From a bacterium (GTDB lineage Archaea > Thermoproteota > Nitrososphaeria > Nitrososphaerales > Gagatemarchaeaceae): 52,900 nucleotides of DNA. Both the position numbers and the translations under genes were made by a program. The stretch is from NCBI GenBank assembly GCA_027310575.1, contig DAIDAO010000048.1, positions 1 to 52,900 of the forward strand, read 5' to 3'. This document shows positions 1 through 8,441 of the stretch, piece after piece. Each line of letters starts with the position of its first letter. Position 1 is the first letter of the stretch. The notes under the pieces are model-generated. The model was not told the DNA's origin. It saw only the letters and a list, made by a program, of their open reading frames with translations, and did not search any database.

Positions 1-180
1 CCTCCCATGTCCCCTCCTCTCTGGCATGATCAACCGGAACCTCTTCGAGAGTGGCCCGACCTGCTCCGAGAAGCACTCGATGTTCCAGAGGTCCCCGTGC
101 AGCATTACGAGAGGCCTGCCCTCGCCGTACTCTTCGTAGTATGTTCTCACCCCGCCGGCCTCCAGGAACTTGCCCCGCAT
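1..180 (-). CDS. Alpha/beta hydrolase, N-terminal 60 residues (runs off the left edge)
   Basis: Read on the minus strand from an ATG at 180, the frame stays open to base 1. The visible part has the start of an alpha/beta-hydrolase fold: a first strand, then GRPLVMLHGDLWN around residues 21-33 (the LHG oxyanion-hole motif after strand 3), and RLIMPERRGHGR at 49-60, which matches the D/ERRGHG segment before the nucleophile region. The catalytic Ser, Asp and His lie outside the window, so the substrate cannot be judged. It follows hyuB by 106 bases on the same strand and may be the last gene of that operon, acting on esters, amides or lactones released upstream. The family is well supported by motif; the specific role is inference. 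Confidence 0.75.
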   Translation of the reverse strand, partial: MRGKFLEAGGVRTYYEEYGEGRPLVMLHGDLWNIECFSEQVGPLSKRFRLIMPERRGHGR

Positions 181-286
181 GTTTGCGCGCGCAAGAGGGG
201 CCGAGGCAACATGCGCGTTTCGCTGTGGTTTTACTGGGAGGACTCGAGCACGCGAACCCGAGAGCCCTGCCCCTCTTGACTCCGCT

Positions 287-2434
287 TCACTGTACGATGC
301 GGTCGTCCAGAACCATGTCTCCCTTCCGCGCCACCTCGACTTCGAGCTGCCTGGCGCATCTGGGACAGTAGTAGATCCGCAGTTCGAAGCGCCCTCTGCC
401 GTAGAGTTCGCCTCTAACCCGGCCGGCCTTGTTCAGAGAAGCCACCTCCACCTTGGCACGCCTCTTGTAGCCCTCCCTTCCGCTCCCAAACGTGAATCCG
501 CACGGGCACTTGACCTGGCCGTCCTCCAGAAAGAGGGTGTTCGGAAGGTCGTCCCGAGCAGACCTCAGGACAGCGGATGGCTTGAAGGTCGTCTTCACTC
601 TTCTCTTGCGGATATCCAACCTCTTCTTCGCCGTCTCCGTTCTGCCGAAGGTCGACCTGTCTCCGTTCAGGACAACGCCGTAGATTTCATTCGCTGCTTT
701 CGGCGAGACGAGTCCGTCTCTCACGTCCTGAAGCACAAGCGCCGGCTCTCTCTCGATTGGGTCACCGTACCCACCCCCACCCTCCCAGCAGTGGTAGAGA
801 ATAGAGCCGTTCGTGAAGAATGTCCTCTTGTGCTTCTGAGGGAGGACTTTGCCCTTCGCTCGCATTTCTTCGAGCGATGAAGGGAACATCTTTCTCTCGG
901 AAAGGAGCCTGGTGAAGTATCCCTTGGGGAACCGGATCAACCTGACCGTCGAGCCCGGCATCCCGCCGGCGATGCCCATCACATTCGGTACCTCGCAACC
1001 TGTCGAAGCCCAACCAGTTTCTATTCCGCCTTCCGGAGCGCCATACACGGCGTAGCATGTCTCGCCTGTAGCACCGCCTCTGTACATCCCGGGTCCCCCT
1101 GAGTCAGTAACGTGCTTCCTGAAGAAGTACAAGATCGGATACTCCTGTTCCGTCGTCTCGATGTTTGGGATGTTCGGCGTGGTCGTGTTGACGAAGCCTG
1201 CTGTGTTTACGCCGTCCCTGTAGATCCGAGCGCCTCCGCCTCCAGCGAAGTGGCTGCATTCGGCCATGGAGAAACTGTAGCCATGCTGGTTCACCCCCCC
1301 ATGGAGAGGCGCTACCGTCGGTGCCATCCAAAGGCCCATGGTCTCTTCCCTGCGTTTCTCGCTCCAGTTCAGCATCTTGGAGACGCATTCGAATGAAGCG
1401 AGGGCCACCATCAGAATGCCGGAGAGCGTCGCCATCGAGCAGGGTGCAGGATAGGTGCAGTTGCAGACCGTCCCCTCTGGAGCGTTGATTTCGACTTGCT
1501 GGAGAATCCCCTGGTTCCAGACCATGTCAGGGCAGAGCAGGATGTACACAGGTGTAAGGAGTCCGGCGACCAGGCCGCTGTAGCTGCAGTTGATGAACGT
1601 GTTAGCCTGCGGGCTGCTCTTCGAGAAATCGAATGACAGCCTGTCTCCCTTCTTCGTCATCTTGCACACCACCTGGTAGATCTTGGGCGACCGGCCGTCG
1701 TGGTCGATGTACTGTCTTCCCCACCACTCGCCGTCTGGAAGCTCTTCCAGCCTCTTCGCGAACTCGTCTCTTGTCTTGACGAGGCTCTCTTCCATGACTT
1801 GGGTTACCAGGTCTGCACCGTATTTCTCGAAGAGGGCGACCAGTCTCTTTCTCCCAACGTTGTTCGCCGCGAGCTGGGCCTTGATGTCCAAGCCCACGAT
1901 GGGGTCCCTGACCGAGTTCAGTATCCATGAGAAGATGTCGTGCCGAAGCACGTCCTTCTCTACTAGCTTTGTCGGTGGCATCCGAATCCCTTCTTGATGC
2001 ACGTCGGCTGCTTGCATTGAGAAGCCGCCTGGGTCGGTCCCGCCGATGTCTGCCTGATGCCCGGACGCCCCCACCCATGCCCTGAGCTTGCCCTCGTAGA
2101 AGACGGGCGAGAAGGTACCCGAATCTGCCTGATGGGTTGCGCCGATATATGGGTCGTTGCACATGAAAGTGTCCCCTTCTGAAATGCCAGGATTGTCTTT
2201 GCACCTTTCGAGGGCCGCTCGTACCATGAATGGTATGACGTTACCCTGGGTAATCATGTAGGGCCCGACTATGACCAGGTCCCCGTTCGGCAGCATGACA
2301 CTCACATTGGCGTCGTTGGAATCGACGACAAGGCTTGACCCTGATGTCCTCTGGTAGTTGATTTGCATCTCTTCCGCTACCTGCATCAGCTTGTGAAGGA
2401 TGATTTCGTACGTCACGGGATCGATCTTGCTCAT
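287..2434 (-). CDS. hyuB: Hydantoinase B/oxoprolinase-family subunit (HyuB)
   Basis: This 715-residue protein belongs to the HyuB family (N-methylhydantoinase, 5-oxoprolinase and acetone carboxylase alpha-type subunits), which with HyuA performs ATP-dependent opening of cyclic amides or related reactions. It begins KIDPVTYEIILHKLMQVAEE, a typical HyuB N-terminus, followed by NDANVSVMLPNGDLV and GDTFMCNDPYIGATHQAD with the conserved NDP..GG/AxH region. The body is full length. A C-terminal extension near residues 640-690 carries two CxC/CxxC pairs (KCPCGF and YYCPRCARQ), resembling a small zinc-binding tail such as acetone-carboxylase gamma-like modules. Its ATG overlaps the hyuA stop in an ATGA arrangement, so the two are translationally coupled. 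The substrate (hydantoin, oxoproline, ketone) cannot be decided from sequence. Confidence 0.93.
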   Translation of the reverse strand: MSKIDPVTYEIILHKLMQVAEEMQINYQRTSGSSLVVDSNDANVSVMLPNGDLVIVGPYMITQGNVIPFMVRAALERCKDNPGISEGDTFMCNDPYIGATHQADSGTFSPVFYEGKLRAWVGASGHQADIGGTDPGGFSMQAADVHQEGIRMPPTKLVEKDVLRHDIFSWILNSVRDPIVGLDIKAQLAANNVGRKRLVALFEKYGADLVTQVMEESLVKTRDEFAKRLEELPDGEWWGRQYIDHDGRSPKIYQVVCKMTKKGDRLSFDFSKSSPQANTFINCSYSGLVAGLLTPVYILLCPDMVWNQGILQQVEINAPEGTVCNCTYPAPCSMATLSGILMVALASFECVSKMLNWSEKRREETMGLWMAPTVAPLHGGVNQHGYSFSMAECSHFAGGGGARIYRDGVNTAGFVNTTTPNIPNIETTEQEYPILYFFRKHVTDSGGPGMYRGGATGETCYAVYGAPEGGIETGWASTGCEVPNVMGIAGGMPGSTVRLIRFPKGYFTRLLSERKMFPSSLEEMRAKGKVLPQKHKRTFFTNGSILYHCWEGGGGYGDPIEREPALVLQDVRDGLVSPKAANEIYGVVLNGDRSTFGRTETAKKRLDIRKRRVKTTFKPSAVLRSARDDLPNTLFLEDGQVKCPCGFTFGSGREGYKRRAKVEVASLNKAGRVRGELYGRGRFELRIYYCPRCARQLEVEVARKGDMVLDDRIVQ

Positions 2435-4569
2435 CGGCTCACTCCCATGTCAATCACGGTGTTCAGATGCTCGTCGATCCTGGCTCTCTGGTCCGGGTCG
2501 ACCACTATCGTGGTGCCAAGATGCTCTACTATGGCGGGACCCTCGAATTCGTAACCTGCCTTCATGCGCGTACCGTCGTACACCGTCGTCGGGGCGAAGG
2601 AATCAAGCTTCATCCAGTACACGTCCCGCTTCCCCTTGACCGCACTGCGGACCTGTCCTGCCTCGCTGCGTGGATACTTGGGCAGCGCTATCTTCTTCGT
2701 CCTGCCGTAGGCGTCTACCCCGAAGGTGACCAGCTCTACGCCAGCCTCGGCGTAGGCCGAATCTTTGCCGTAGAGGGTCTGGTACTGAGCCTCGAACCTT
2801 CTGACAAGGTCCGCAAGGTCCTCGGTAGTGAGCTTTCCGTTGCCTATGGGAATCGTGAGTTGGTGGACTTGTCTTCTGTATCTCATATCGACCCATCTCG
2901 AAAGCGCCATCTGCTCGTCGAGGACCCCCTCGGAGTGGAGCTTCTCTACTGCCTTTGTCTCCGTCTGCTCGAAGATTCCGCTGACGACGTCGGGATCAGC
3001 CGGGGCAGGTCGAGGATCTGAGATCTTGAGCGAGTGGTGGATGTCACACACTACGGCGCCAAAGGCCGAGAACACGGTGGCTAGTTCGGGGACTATTGCT
3101 TCCCTGATTTCCGCTTCCGATGCGTAGCCGGAGACGTGTGTTGGCCCTGCCCCCCCGTACGCCATAAGGACGAATTCCTTCGGGTCGTATCCGCGCTGTA
3201 TGCTGCATTTCCTTATCAGGTCCGCCATCATGTTGTCCATTACATATCTGATTCCTGCCGCCGCTTTGACCACGTTCCCTCCAAAGAGAACGTCGCCTAC
3301 CTCCGCCTTCACCGCTTTCTCTGCCAGCGCCCTGTTCAGCTTGATTCTTCCGCCCAGAAAATTGTCAGGGTTTACGTATCCCAGGATCACGTCTGCGTCG
3401 GTGACAGTAGGCTTCGTGCCGCCTCTGCCGTAGCAGGCAGGACCAGGGTCTGCACCTGCGCTCTCGGGACCAATCCTGAGGCGACCCAGCCGGACGGAAG
3501 CAATCGAGCCTCCTCCCGTCCCTATTGAAGAGACGTCTACGGCGGGAACGCGCAAGGAATACTGGTTCACTATGAACTCCCTGAGATAAGACCACGCGCC
3601 ATCGTAGATGATTGAGACCTTGAAGGTCGTCCCCCCCACATCGGTGGCGATCACGTTGCGAATGCCCATTAAGTCGGCCAGAAACTTCGCGGCGATGACC
3701 CCTGCCGCAGGGCCGGACTCGATGGTGTTCACCGGTATGGTGTCCTCTGCTGGCGCTACTCCGCCGCTCGCTTGAAGTATGAATAGCGGGGACTTTAACC
3801 CATTCTTCGTCAGAGTCTCGCTCAGCTCGTCGAGGTAGTCCCTGATCAAGGGGCCGACGAAGGCGTTTGCCACCGTGGTCTGGAAACGCTCGTACTCTCC
3901 GATGAGGGGCGACAGCTCGTGCGATGTGCTGACGAACGCGCCGGGGAATGACTTCGTGACGATCTCTTTAATCCTCTTCTCGTTGACCGGGTTCCGGAAT
4001 GACCAGAGCGTTCCGATGGCTACAGCCTCAATCCTCTCTGCCTTGAATCTCCTTACCGCTTCCATCACTTCCTTCTCTTCGAGGTTCGCCAGAACCTTGC
4101 CGTCCCGGTCGATCCTCTCGTGTACCTCCATGATGTTCTCTCTCGATACTAGGGGTGGGGGCTTGTCCGTCTTCCTGAAGTGCCTCCTTTCGAGGAGGCT
4201 CAAGCCTGCGACTCGACCGTAGCCGCGCATGATCATTATCTGGTCGCCGAACCCGGCGGTTGTGATGAAACCAACCTTCGCTCCCTTTGTCATGAAAATC
4301 GCGTTAGAAGAGACCGTGGTGCCGTGAACCAACTTGCTAGCCTTCTCAAGCAGACTCCTGGCCTTCTCCCCAGCCTGGGGCGCTGCAAGCCCAGCCGCGG
4401 CCAGGACGCCCTCCTTCAGCATCGAGGGCGTTGTCGGCGTCTTGGAGACGAAGAGCTTGCCTGTTTCGTCGTCTATCATGAATAGGTCCGTAAATGTGCC
4501 GCCGATGTCGATCCCAACCGAATAGGTCAGTTGCTTAACCTCCAACAATGCGGTTCCGCAATTCGCCAA
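2431..4569 (-). CDS. hyuA: Hydantoinase A/oxoprolinase-family subunit (HyuA)
   Basis: This 712-residue protein is the ATP-binding partner of HyuB. Near the N-terminus it has SVGIDIGGTFTDLFMIDD, the actin/ASKHA phosphate-1 loop with the DIGGTFTD signature of HyuA. It also has the family motif KLVHGTTVSSNAI, the central ESGPAAGVIAAKFLA, and a second phosphate loop IATDVGGTTFKVS, followed by GTGGGSIA and AYGGAGPTHVSGYA. The annotated ATG lies inside the preceding FAH gene (35-base overlap). An in-frame TTG at 4545 would remove eight residues and still precede the P-loop, so the start is uncertain. It sits between the FAH gene and hyuB in one minus-strand operon headed by a ParB-like gene. HyuA/HyuB are known to act as a complex; the cyclic amide, ureide or ketone substrate is undetermined. 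Confidence 0.93.
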   Translation of the reverse strand: MANCGTALLEVKQLTYSVGIDIGGTFTDLFMIDDETGKLFVSKTPTTPSMLKEGVLAAAGLAAPQAGEKARSLLEKASKLVHGTTVSSNAIFMTKGAKVGFITTAGFGDQIMIMRGYGRVAGLSLLERRHFRKTDKPPPLVSRENIMEVHERIDRDGKVLANLEEKEVMEAVRRFKAERIEAVAIGTLWSFRNPVNEKRIKEIVTKSFPGAFVSTSHELSPLIGEYERFQTTVANAFVGPLIRDYLDELSETLTKNGLKSPLFILQASGGVAPAEDTIPVNTIESGPAAGVIAAKFLADLMGIRNVIATDVGGTTFKVSIIYDGAWSYLREFIVNQYSLRVPAVDVSSIGTGGGSIASVRLGRLRIGPESAGADPGPACYGRGGTKPTVTDADVILGYVNPDNFLGGRIKLNRALAEKAVKAEVGDVLFGGNVVKAAAGIRYVMDNMMADLIRKCSIQRGYDPKEFVLMAYGGAGPTHVSGYASEAEIREAIVPELATVFSAFGAVVCDIHHSLKISDPRPAPADPDVVSGIFEQTETKAVEKLHSEGVLDEQMALSRWVDMRYRRQVHQLTIPIGNGKLTTEDLADLVRRFEAQYQTLYGKDSAYAEAGVELVTFGVDAYGRTKKIALPKYPRSEAGQVRSAVKGKRDVYWMKLDSFAPTTVYDGTRMKAGYEFEGPAIVEHLGTTIVVDPDQRARIDEHLNTVIDMGVSR

Positions 4570-5437
4570 TGTGGTCTATGGAAGCCGAGACCTCGTCACG
4601 CGGCCCCAGGAACCGTTGTGGCTGCATGAAATATGCAACGCCAGCCGGGGAACCCGTGAGAATGACGTCTCCAGGATACAGCGTCACTGCCTTCGAGACG
4701 AATGAGACCAGAGTCGGGATGTCGAAGATGAGGTCAGAGATGGAGCCCTTCTGTCGCAGTTCGCCATTGACCGTCAGCCTCAGGCTCAGGCCTGCAGGGT
4801 CACCAATTTCGTCCTTCGTCACGAGATGTGGCCCTGCGGGACAGAAGGTATCAAGGCTCTTTGACAGGGTGTGCTGGTTGTAGAACTGGTTCCTAGGATC
4901 GATCTGGATGTCTCTGGCTGTGAAGTCGTTGATCACGGTATACCCTCCGACGTACTCCATGCTCTGGCCCTTCGCCGCCCCTATGCACTTCTTTCCGATG
5001 ACGACGCCGAGCTCTACCTCGTAGTCGAGTGAGGTGACCCAGCTTGGCTTCACGACGTCGTCATATGGACCGCATGCGCTCGAAGGGAACTTCGCGATGA
5101 TGAATGGTTCGCGCGACGGCTCGGACCGCGTCAGGGAGCTTGCCTCTCTCATGTGAGACCAGGTGTTCGCCCCTATCGCCACTATCTTCGAGGCACCCGC
5201 TGCAACCGATCCCAGGCGCTTTCCAGCAGTCTTCACAAGACAATCTTCAGGAAGGCCAGCAGATTCATCGACTAGGTCTTCGGCAATTTTCGTCCAGCCT
5301 GATTCGGAAAGGAAAGACCTCAGCGTGTCGTGGGCTCGATTGCCTTTGCGCGCCCTGTCGAGGTCGACTAGCGTTCCGCTGTCCTTCAGGACGCCGACCC
5401 TCTCTTCGCCTCGCTTCCCATATGTCGCTATCCTCAC
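4535..5437 (-). CDS. Fumarylacetoacetate hydrolase (FAH)-family protein
   Basis: A 300-residue FAH-fold enzyme. The family hydrolyses C-C bonds or decarboxylates oxo-acids with a divalent metal. The metal-binding acidic triad is visible as LDYEVELGVVIGKK (ExE near residues 135-145) plus the downstream NDFTARDIQ, and the C-terminal FDIPTLVSFVSKAVTLYPGDVILTGSPAGV is characteristic. The start is a GTG whose GTGA overlaps the stop of the upstream ParB-like gene, so translation is coupled to it. HyuA begins before this gene ends. It is distinct from the second FAH gene at 8442-9275, which is shorter at the N-terminus. In this setting it probably processes a dicarboxylate or keto acid released by the HyuAB hydrolase; that is inference. 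Confidence 0.92.
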   Translation of the reverse strand: MRIATYGKRGEERVGVLKDSGTLVDLDRARKGNRAHDTLRSFLSESGWTKIAEDLVDESAGLPEDCLVKTAGKRLGSVAAGASKIVAIGANTWSHMREASSLTRSEPSREPFIIAKFPSSACGPYDDVVKPSWVTSLDYEVELGVVIGKKCIGAAKGQSMEYVGGYTVINDFTARDIQIDPRNQFYNQHTLSKSLDTFCPAGPHLVTKDEIGDPAGLSLRLTVNGELRQKGSISDLIFDIPTLVSFVSKAVTLYPGDVILTGSPAGVAYFMQPQRFLGPRDEVSASIDHIGELRNRIVGG

Positions 5438-6327
5438 CGTCGAATCCCCGCTCCTTCAATCCGAGACCTCTGATCCGTGTCTGCCAACTTCTTCTTCAGT
5501 CGTATCAGCATGTCCACCTGCTCGTGGATTCTGAACCTCAGCTCCATCAGGAAATTCTTCAGAAGGTCGTTGTCTGAGAGACCGTCGATGATGAGGTCCA
5601 TTCTCATAAGGAGAATCCTCGTGTTGGTTATCACTTCGTTGATTATCCGTTCGTCGCGGCGGCTGGGTGGCTTCGTCATCGAGAAGTCGTCGAGGTCGTG
5701 GTCGCTCGGCTTGCATAGCGACTGCGCAAGGGTCTTCACGAACCTAGAAGGGTAGGCGCGGTTTGACACGCGTTCAATCAGCTCGGTCTTTACCTCGTCC
5801 TTTGCCCACGCTATCTCTCGAGCGCTGCTGGCATACAGCGTCCCTGAGCTCACCATGTCCTGTACCTCCTTCGGAAGTTCGAGCAGCTTTATTCGCTGCC
5901 TGACGTAGCTTTCACTCTTGCCTATCCTGACAGCGAGGTTCCGTACTCCGCCCCATCCGTAGTCTCTGACATACCGGTCGAAGGCTCTGGCCTCTTCCAT
6001 TGAGTCCAGGGTCTTCCTCTGAACGTTCTCTGCGATGGCCACCTCGTCGGCTTCCCGGTCACTGAGGTTCCTGATATCGCAGGAGATTCTCTTCCACCTG
6101 AGCAACTTACACGCCTCAAGCCTCCTGTGTCCGGCCACCAGCTCAAAGCCAGACCCGGTCTGCCTGACGATAACTGGCTGCAGGAGCCCCTGGTTCTTGA
6201 TCGAATGAGCAAGCCCCTCGATGTCACCGAGTTCACGTCTGAGCGGATTGGTAGGTGGACGTATGAGCTTGATCTCAAGGTTCTCGACGAACCTGTCGTC
6301 GAAGATCAGAGAACCATGCTTTGACAA
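5434..6327 (-). CDS. ParB/Spo0J-like DNA-binding protein heading a catabolic operon
   Basis: 297 residues with a ParB/sulfiredoxin-fold N-terminal domain. It shows LAHSIKNQGLLQPVIVRQT, then FELVAGHRRLEACKLLRWKR (the GxRRLxA box) and IAENVQRKTLDSMEEARAF (the ENxQR box). In bacterial ParB these two boxes form the CTP-binding pocket. A helix-turn-helix follows (RNLAVRIGKSESYVRQRIKLLELP), then a helical C-terminal region. The start is TTG at 6327, about 27 bases from a TATA-like octamer shared with the divergent TrmB-like gene. The stop overlaps the GTG of the FAH gene (GTGA), making this the first, translationally coupled gene of the FAH-hyuA-hyuB operon. A paralogue of similar length is at 47110-48015. 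A regulatory rather than partition role is inferred from context; no parA is present in the window. Confidence 0.9.
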   Translation of the reverse strand: MSKHGSLIFDDRFVENLEIKLIRPPTNPLRRELGDIEGLAHSIKNQGLLQPVIVRQTGSGFELVAGHRRLEACKLLRWKRISCDIRNLSDREADEVAIAENVQRKTLDSMEEARAFDRYVRDYGWGGVRNLAVRIGKSESYVRQRIKLLELPKEVQDMVSSGTLYASSAREIAWAKDEVKTELIERVSNRAYPSRFVKTLAQSLCKPSDHDLDDFSMTKPPSRRDERIINEVITNTRILLMRMDLIIDGLSDNDLLKNFLMELRFRIHEQVDMLIRLKKKLADTDQRSRIEGAGIRR

Positions 6328-6350
6328 CCGAAGAAATCATTCAGATATCC

Positions 6351-6358
6351 TAATATAT
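6351..6358. promoter_or_regulatory. Shared TATA-like element for divergent ParB-like and TrmB-like genes
   Basis: The octamer TAATATAT is nearly symmetric and is the only TATA-like element between the two genes. Its centre is about 27 bases from the TTG at 6327 on the minus strand and about 33 bases from the TTG at 6388 on the plus strand. Both fit archaeal core promoters with leaderless or near-leaderless transcripts. A bidirectional promoter is inferred from spacing only. Confidence 0.6.
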
Positions 6359-6364
6359 GGATTT

Positions 6365-6382
6365 GTGTCTCACAACTGACAC
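6365..6382 (+). promoter_or_regulatory. Putative operator GTGTCTCACAACTGACAC at the TrmB-like gene
   Basis: This site has GTGTC and GACAC arms separated by eight bases. It lies between the TATA-like octamer and the TTG start of the TrmB-like gene, ending five bases before that start, so a protein bound here would block initiation in that direction. Read towards its own TrmB-like gene, the sequence at 47069-47052 matches at 14 of 18 positions (GTGnCnCACAACnnACAC) and sits in the same place. The binding protein could be the TrmB-like product or the ParB-like product (a parS-like site). Confidence 0.6.
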
Positions 6383-6387
6383 GCAAT

Positions 6388-7266
6388 TTGGAAGCTGAAA
6401 GCCTGCCCGAAGCTGGCCCAGAGTCAAGGTTCAACGAGCTCCTCGTGGGCCTCGGGCTTCCTAACGCTGCGGCGAAGGCATACGTGAGCCTCTTGTCCTT
6501 GGGGAGGTCTGGGGTCCAGGCAATTTCGGATAGAAGTGGACTCGAAAGGGCCCAGACGTACCACGTCCTCAAGGACCTTCAGAGCAGAGGCATAGTGGAG
6601 GTCACTCTGACGAGACCACTCAACTTCGTCCCGCTAGATGCAGAGGCAGCGATCTCGCGGCTGCTACAGCAGCAGTCCGAGCAGCTCTCTGAAATCAGGA
6701 GCTCCTGGAACAAGCTCAGGGGCGAGCTCAGAGTGCAGAAGAAGCAAGTGCTTGAGGAGCGCCCGTCTTACTCGCTGGTAAAGGGGAGGAGGAACATCTA
6801 CCTGAGAATGGTGCTCGACATCTCGCACTCCCACAAAGAAGTCAGGCTTCTGATGTCGCCAAGAGGCGTAATGAGGGAGCGGCGGTTCACGAAGGTGTAT
6901 GGCGGGCTCTCACGGAAGAGCCGTACGGGGACCAAGGTGAGGATAATCACCCAGGTCACCCCCGAGAACGTCCAGGCGGTTGCGGACTGGGCGAGAATAG
7001 CCGAGATCAGGAGCGCGACCCCTCAGACCTCCAACTCGTCGACCTACGATGATTCGAGAACGTCGATCTGTCTTTCAGTCGTCGAGGATTTGAGCCTCGA
7101 CACCGAATCGCATGTAAGCCTCTGGACCAACGCTCCCACCTTCATAACTGCGATGAACGAATATTTCTGGACCCTCTGGAAGAGTTCGACACCGGTGGAG
7201 GAATTGGATGAGTTCAGACAGGCGGCACAATTGCGCACGCGCGTGCGCAATCCCCTCCCTGCCTAG
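6388..7266 (+). CDS. TrmB-family transcriptional regulator
   Basis: 292 residues. The N-terminal winged helix-turn-helix shows LLVGLGLPNAAAKAYVSLLS, then SGVQAISDRSGLERAQTYHV as the recognition helix region. It continues into GIVEVTLTRPLNFVPLDAEA and a coiled segment (SRLLQQQSEQLSEIRSSWNK) typical of TrmB proteins. The C-terminal half (SYSLVKGRRNIYLRM to about residue 260) is a phospholipase-D-like/TrmB sensor domain, which in characterised archaeal TrmBs binds sugars or other small ligands. The start is TTG at 6388, just downstream of the putative operator. It is transcribed away from the ParB-like gene and ends in a 4-base tail-to-tail overlap with the MFS gene. A paralogue with the same layout is at 46233-47048. 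The ligand is unknown. Confidence 0.9.
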   Translation: MEAESLPEAGPESRFNELLVGLGLPNAAAKAYVSLLSLGRSGVQAISDRSGLERAQTYHVLKDLQSRGIVEVTLTRPLNFVPLDAEAAISRLLQQQSEQLSEIRSSWNKLRGELRVQKKQVLEERPSYSLVKGRRNIYLRMVLDISHSHKEVRLLMSPRGVMRERRFTKVYGGLSRKSRTGTKVRIITQVTPENVQAVADWARIAEIRSATPQTSNSSTYDDSRTSICLSVVEDLSLDTESHVSLWTNAPTFITAMNEYFWTLWKSSTPVEELDEFRQAAQLRTRVRNPLPA

Positions 7267-8426
7267 CGAGACCGCAAAGACATGGAGGCGACAGCCCCCA
7301 GCAATGTCATCACCGCCAACCAGACCCATGCAGACTCGAAAGTGCCCGTTGTATCCTTGAGGAAGCCGAAGACCGCGGGAAAGATGAACCCGGCAACGCT
7401 CGCAAGTGTGTTCTCTATCCCGGTCACCAGCCCGATCCTCTCCTCGTTGAACATTTCGGGCAGGATGGCGAAGAGCGCGGCGAAATCGAAGTACATCAGA
7501 GCGCCTATCACGAGTGCAGAAGACCAGATCATGTAACCGTTCGAGATAAGGCCGAAAGCGAGAACGGCAGGCACCAAGAGCGCAAGCTTGACCAGGATTA
7601 TCCTCGCCTTGCTGAAGCGATCCGATAGGGCCCCCCCAACGGGGATCATCAGCAGCGTCAAAGACCAGATAGCGCCGAGCAAGAGCCCGGACTGAACCGG
7701 GGTGAAGCCGCGTGCCTCGACCATGAATGTGGGTATCCATGTAGACACCGCCGTCGCGATGCCGAACCTCATGAACTGGTCGTATCCGAGCACCCATGTC
7801 TGATGGTTGCGCATGGTTGAGATGGTGAAGCGGCCGGCAGATCTCTTTGCAGGGCGGGGGACCTGCTGGGACCTGAACACTAGAAGCAGTACCACCGAAG
7901 CGAGACCCGCGAGGTTGGTGGCAAGCAGCGCCGGCCGCCATCCGCCCAAGGCGACAGCCAATGGAACGGGAACCGCCGCTGCGACTATCGAACCTGCTGC
8001 AAGACTGGACCCATAGAGTCCGACAGCTCTTCCGCGACTCGCTGGACCGGTGGATGACATGGCCAGTCTGATGCCCGGGACGAAGACGAAGGACATCGAA
8101 ACGCCCATCAGAGCCCTGAAGAGCAGTGCCTGCGCGTAAGACTCGGAGACAGCGAAGAAGACCGACGCCACGGTAAAGAAGGCTGTCGAGACGGCTACGA
8201 TCTTCGTTGCTGGATATCTGTCAACAAGCGCTCCGGCTGTGACCTGGAGTATGGCGTAGGGGACGAATGTCGCCGTCTGGAGCAGGCCTATCTGCGTGTA
8301 GGACAGCGACAGGTCTTTCGCGATGGGGCTTACGAGCGGCGTGAACGCAAAGACTTCGATCTGGACGGCGGCCAGGGCAGCCCACAGGGCGACGAGTGTC
8401 GTAGACCGGTTCGGCTGCAACGCCAC
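7263..8426 (-). CDS. Major facilitator superfamily transporter
   Basis: A 387-residue, very hydrophobic protein with about twelve predicted membrane segments. The MFS signature after helix 2 is visible as TAGALVDRYPATKIVA (G-x-x-x-D-R-x-x-x), and the duplicated version in the second half is GGALSDRFSKARIIL. The N-terminal motif LSYTQIGLLQTATFVPYAI resembles organic-anion and oxalate/cyanate-type MFS permeases. It starts 15 bases after the stop of the FAH-family gene, so the two are probably one transcript, suggesting it imports the acid handled by that enzyme or its precursor. The gene ends tail-to-tail with the TrmB-like gene. Substrate specificity cannot be read from sequence. Confidence 0.88.
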   Translation of the reverse strand: MALQPNRSTTLVALWAALAAVQIEVFAFTPLVSPIAKDLSLSYTQIGLLQTATFVPYAILQVTAGALVDRYPATKIVAVSTAFFTVASVFFAVSESYAQALLFRALMGVSMSFVFVPGIRLAMSSTGPASRGRAVGLYGSSLAAGSIVAAAVPVPLAVALGGWRPALLATNLAGLASVVLLLVFRSQQVPRPAKRSAGRFTISTMRNHQTWVLGYDQFMRFGIATAVSTWIPTFMVEARGFTPVQSGLLLGAIWSLTLLMIPVGGALSDRFSKARIILVKLALLVPAVLAFGLISNGYMIWSSALVIGALMYFDFAALFAILPEMFNEERIGLVTGIENTLASVAGFIFPAVFGFLKDTTGTFESAWVWLAVMTLLGAVASMSLRSR

Positions 8427-8441
8427 CTTCTGCCCGAAGTC

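Noticed and set aside
5434-6327. Chromosome partition locus
   Set aside because: No ParA ATPase or bacterial parS sequence is near either ParB-like gene, and one is embedded in a catabolic operon.
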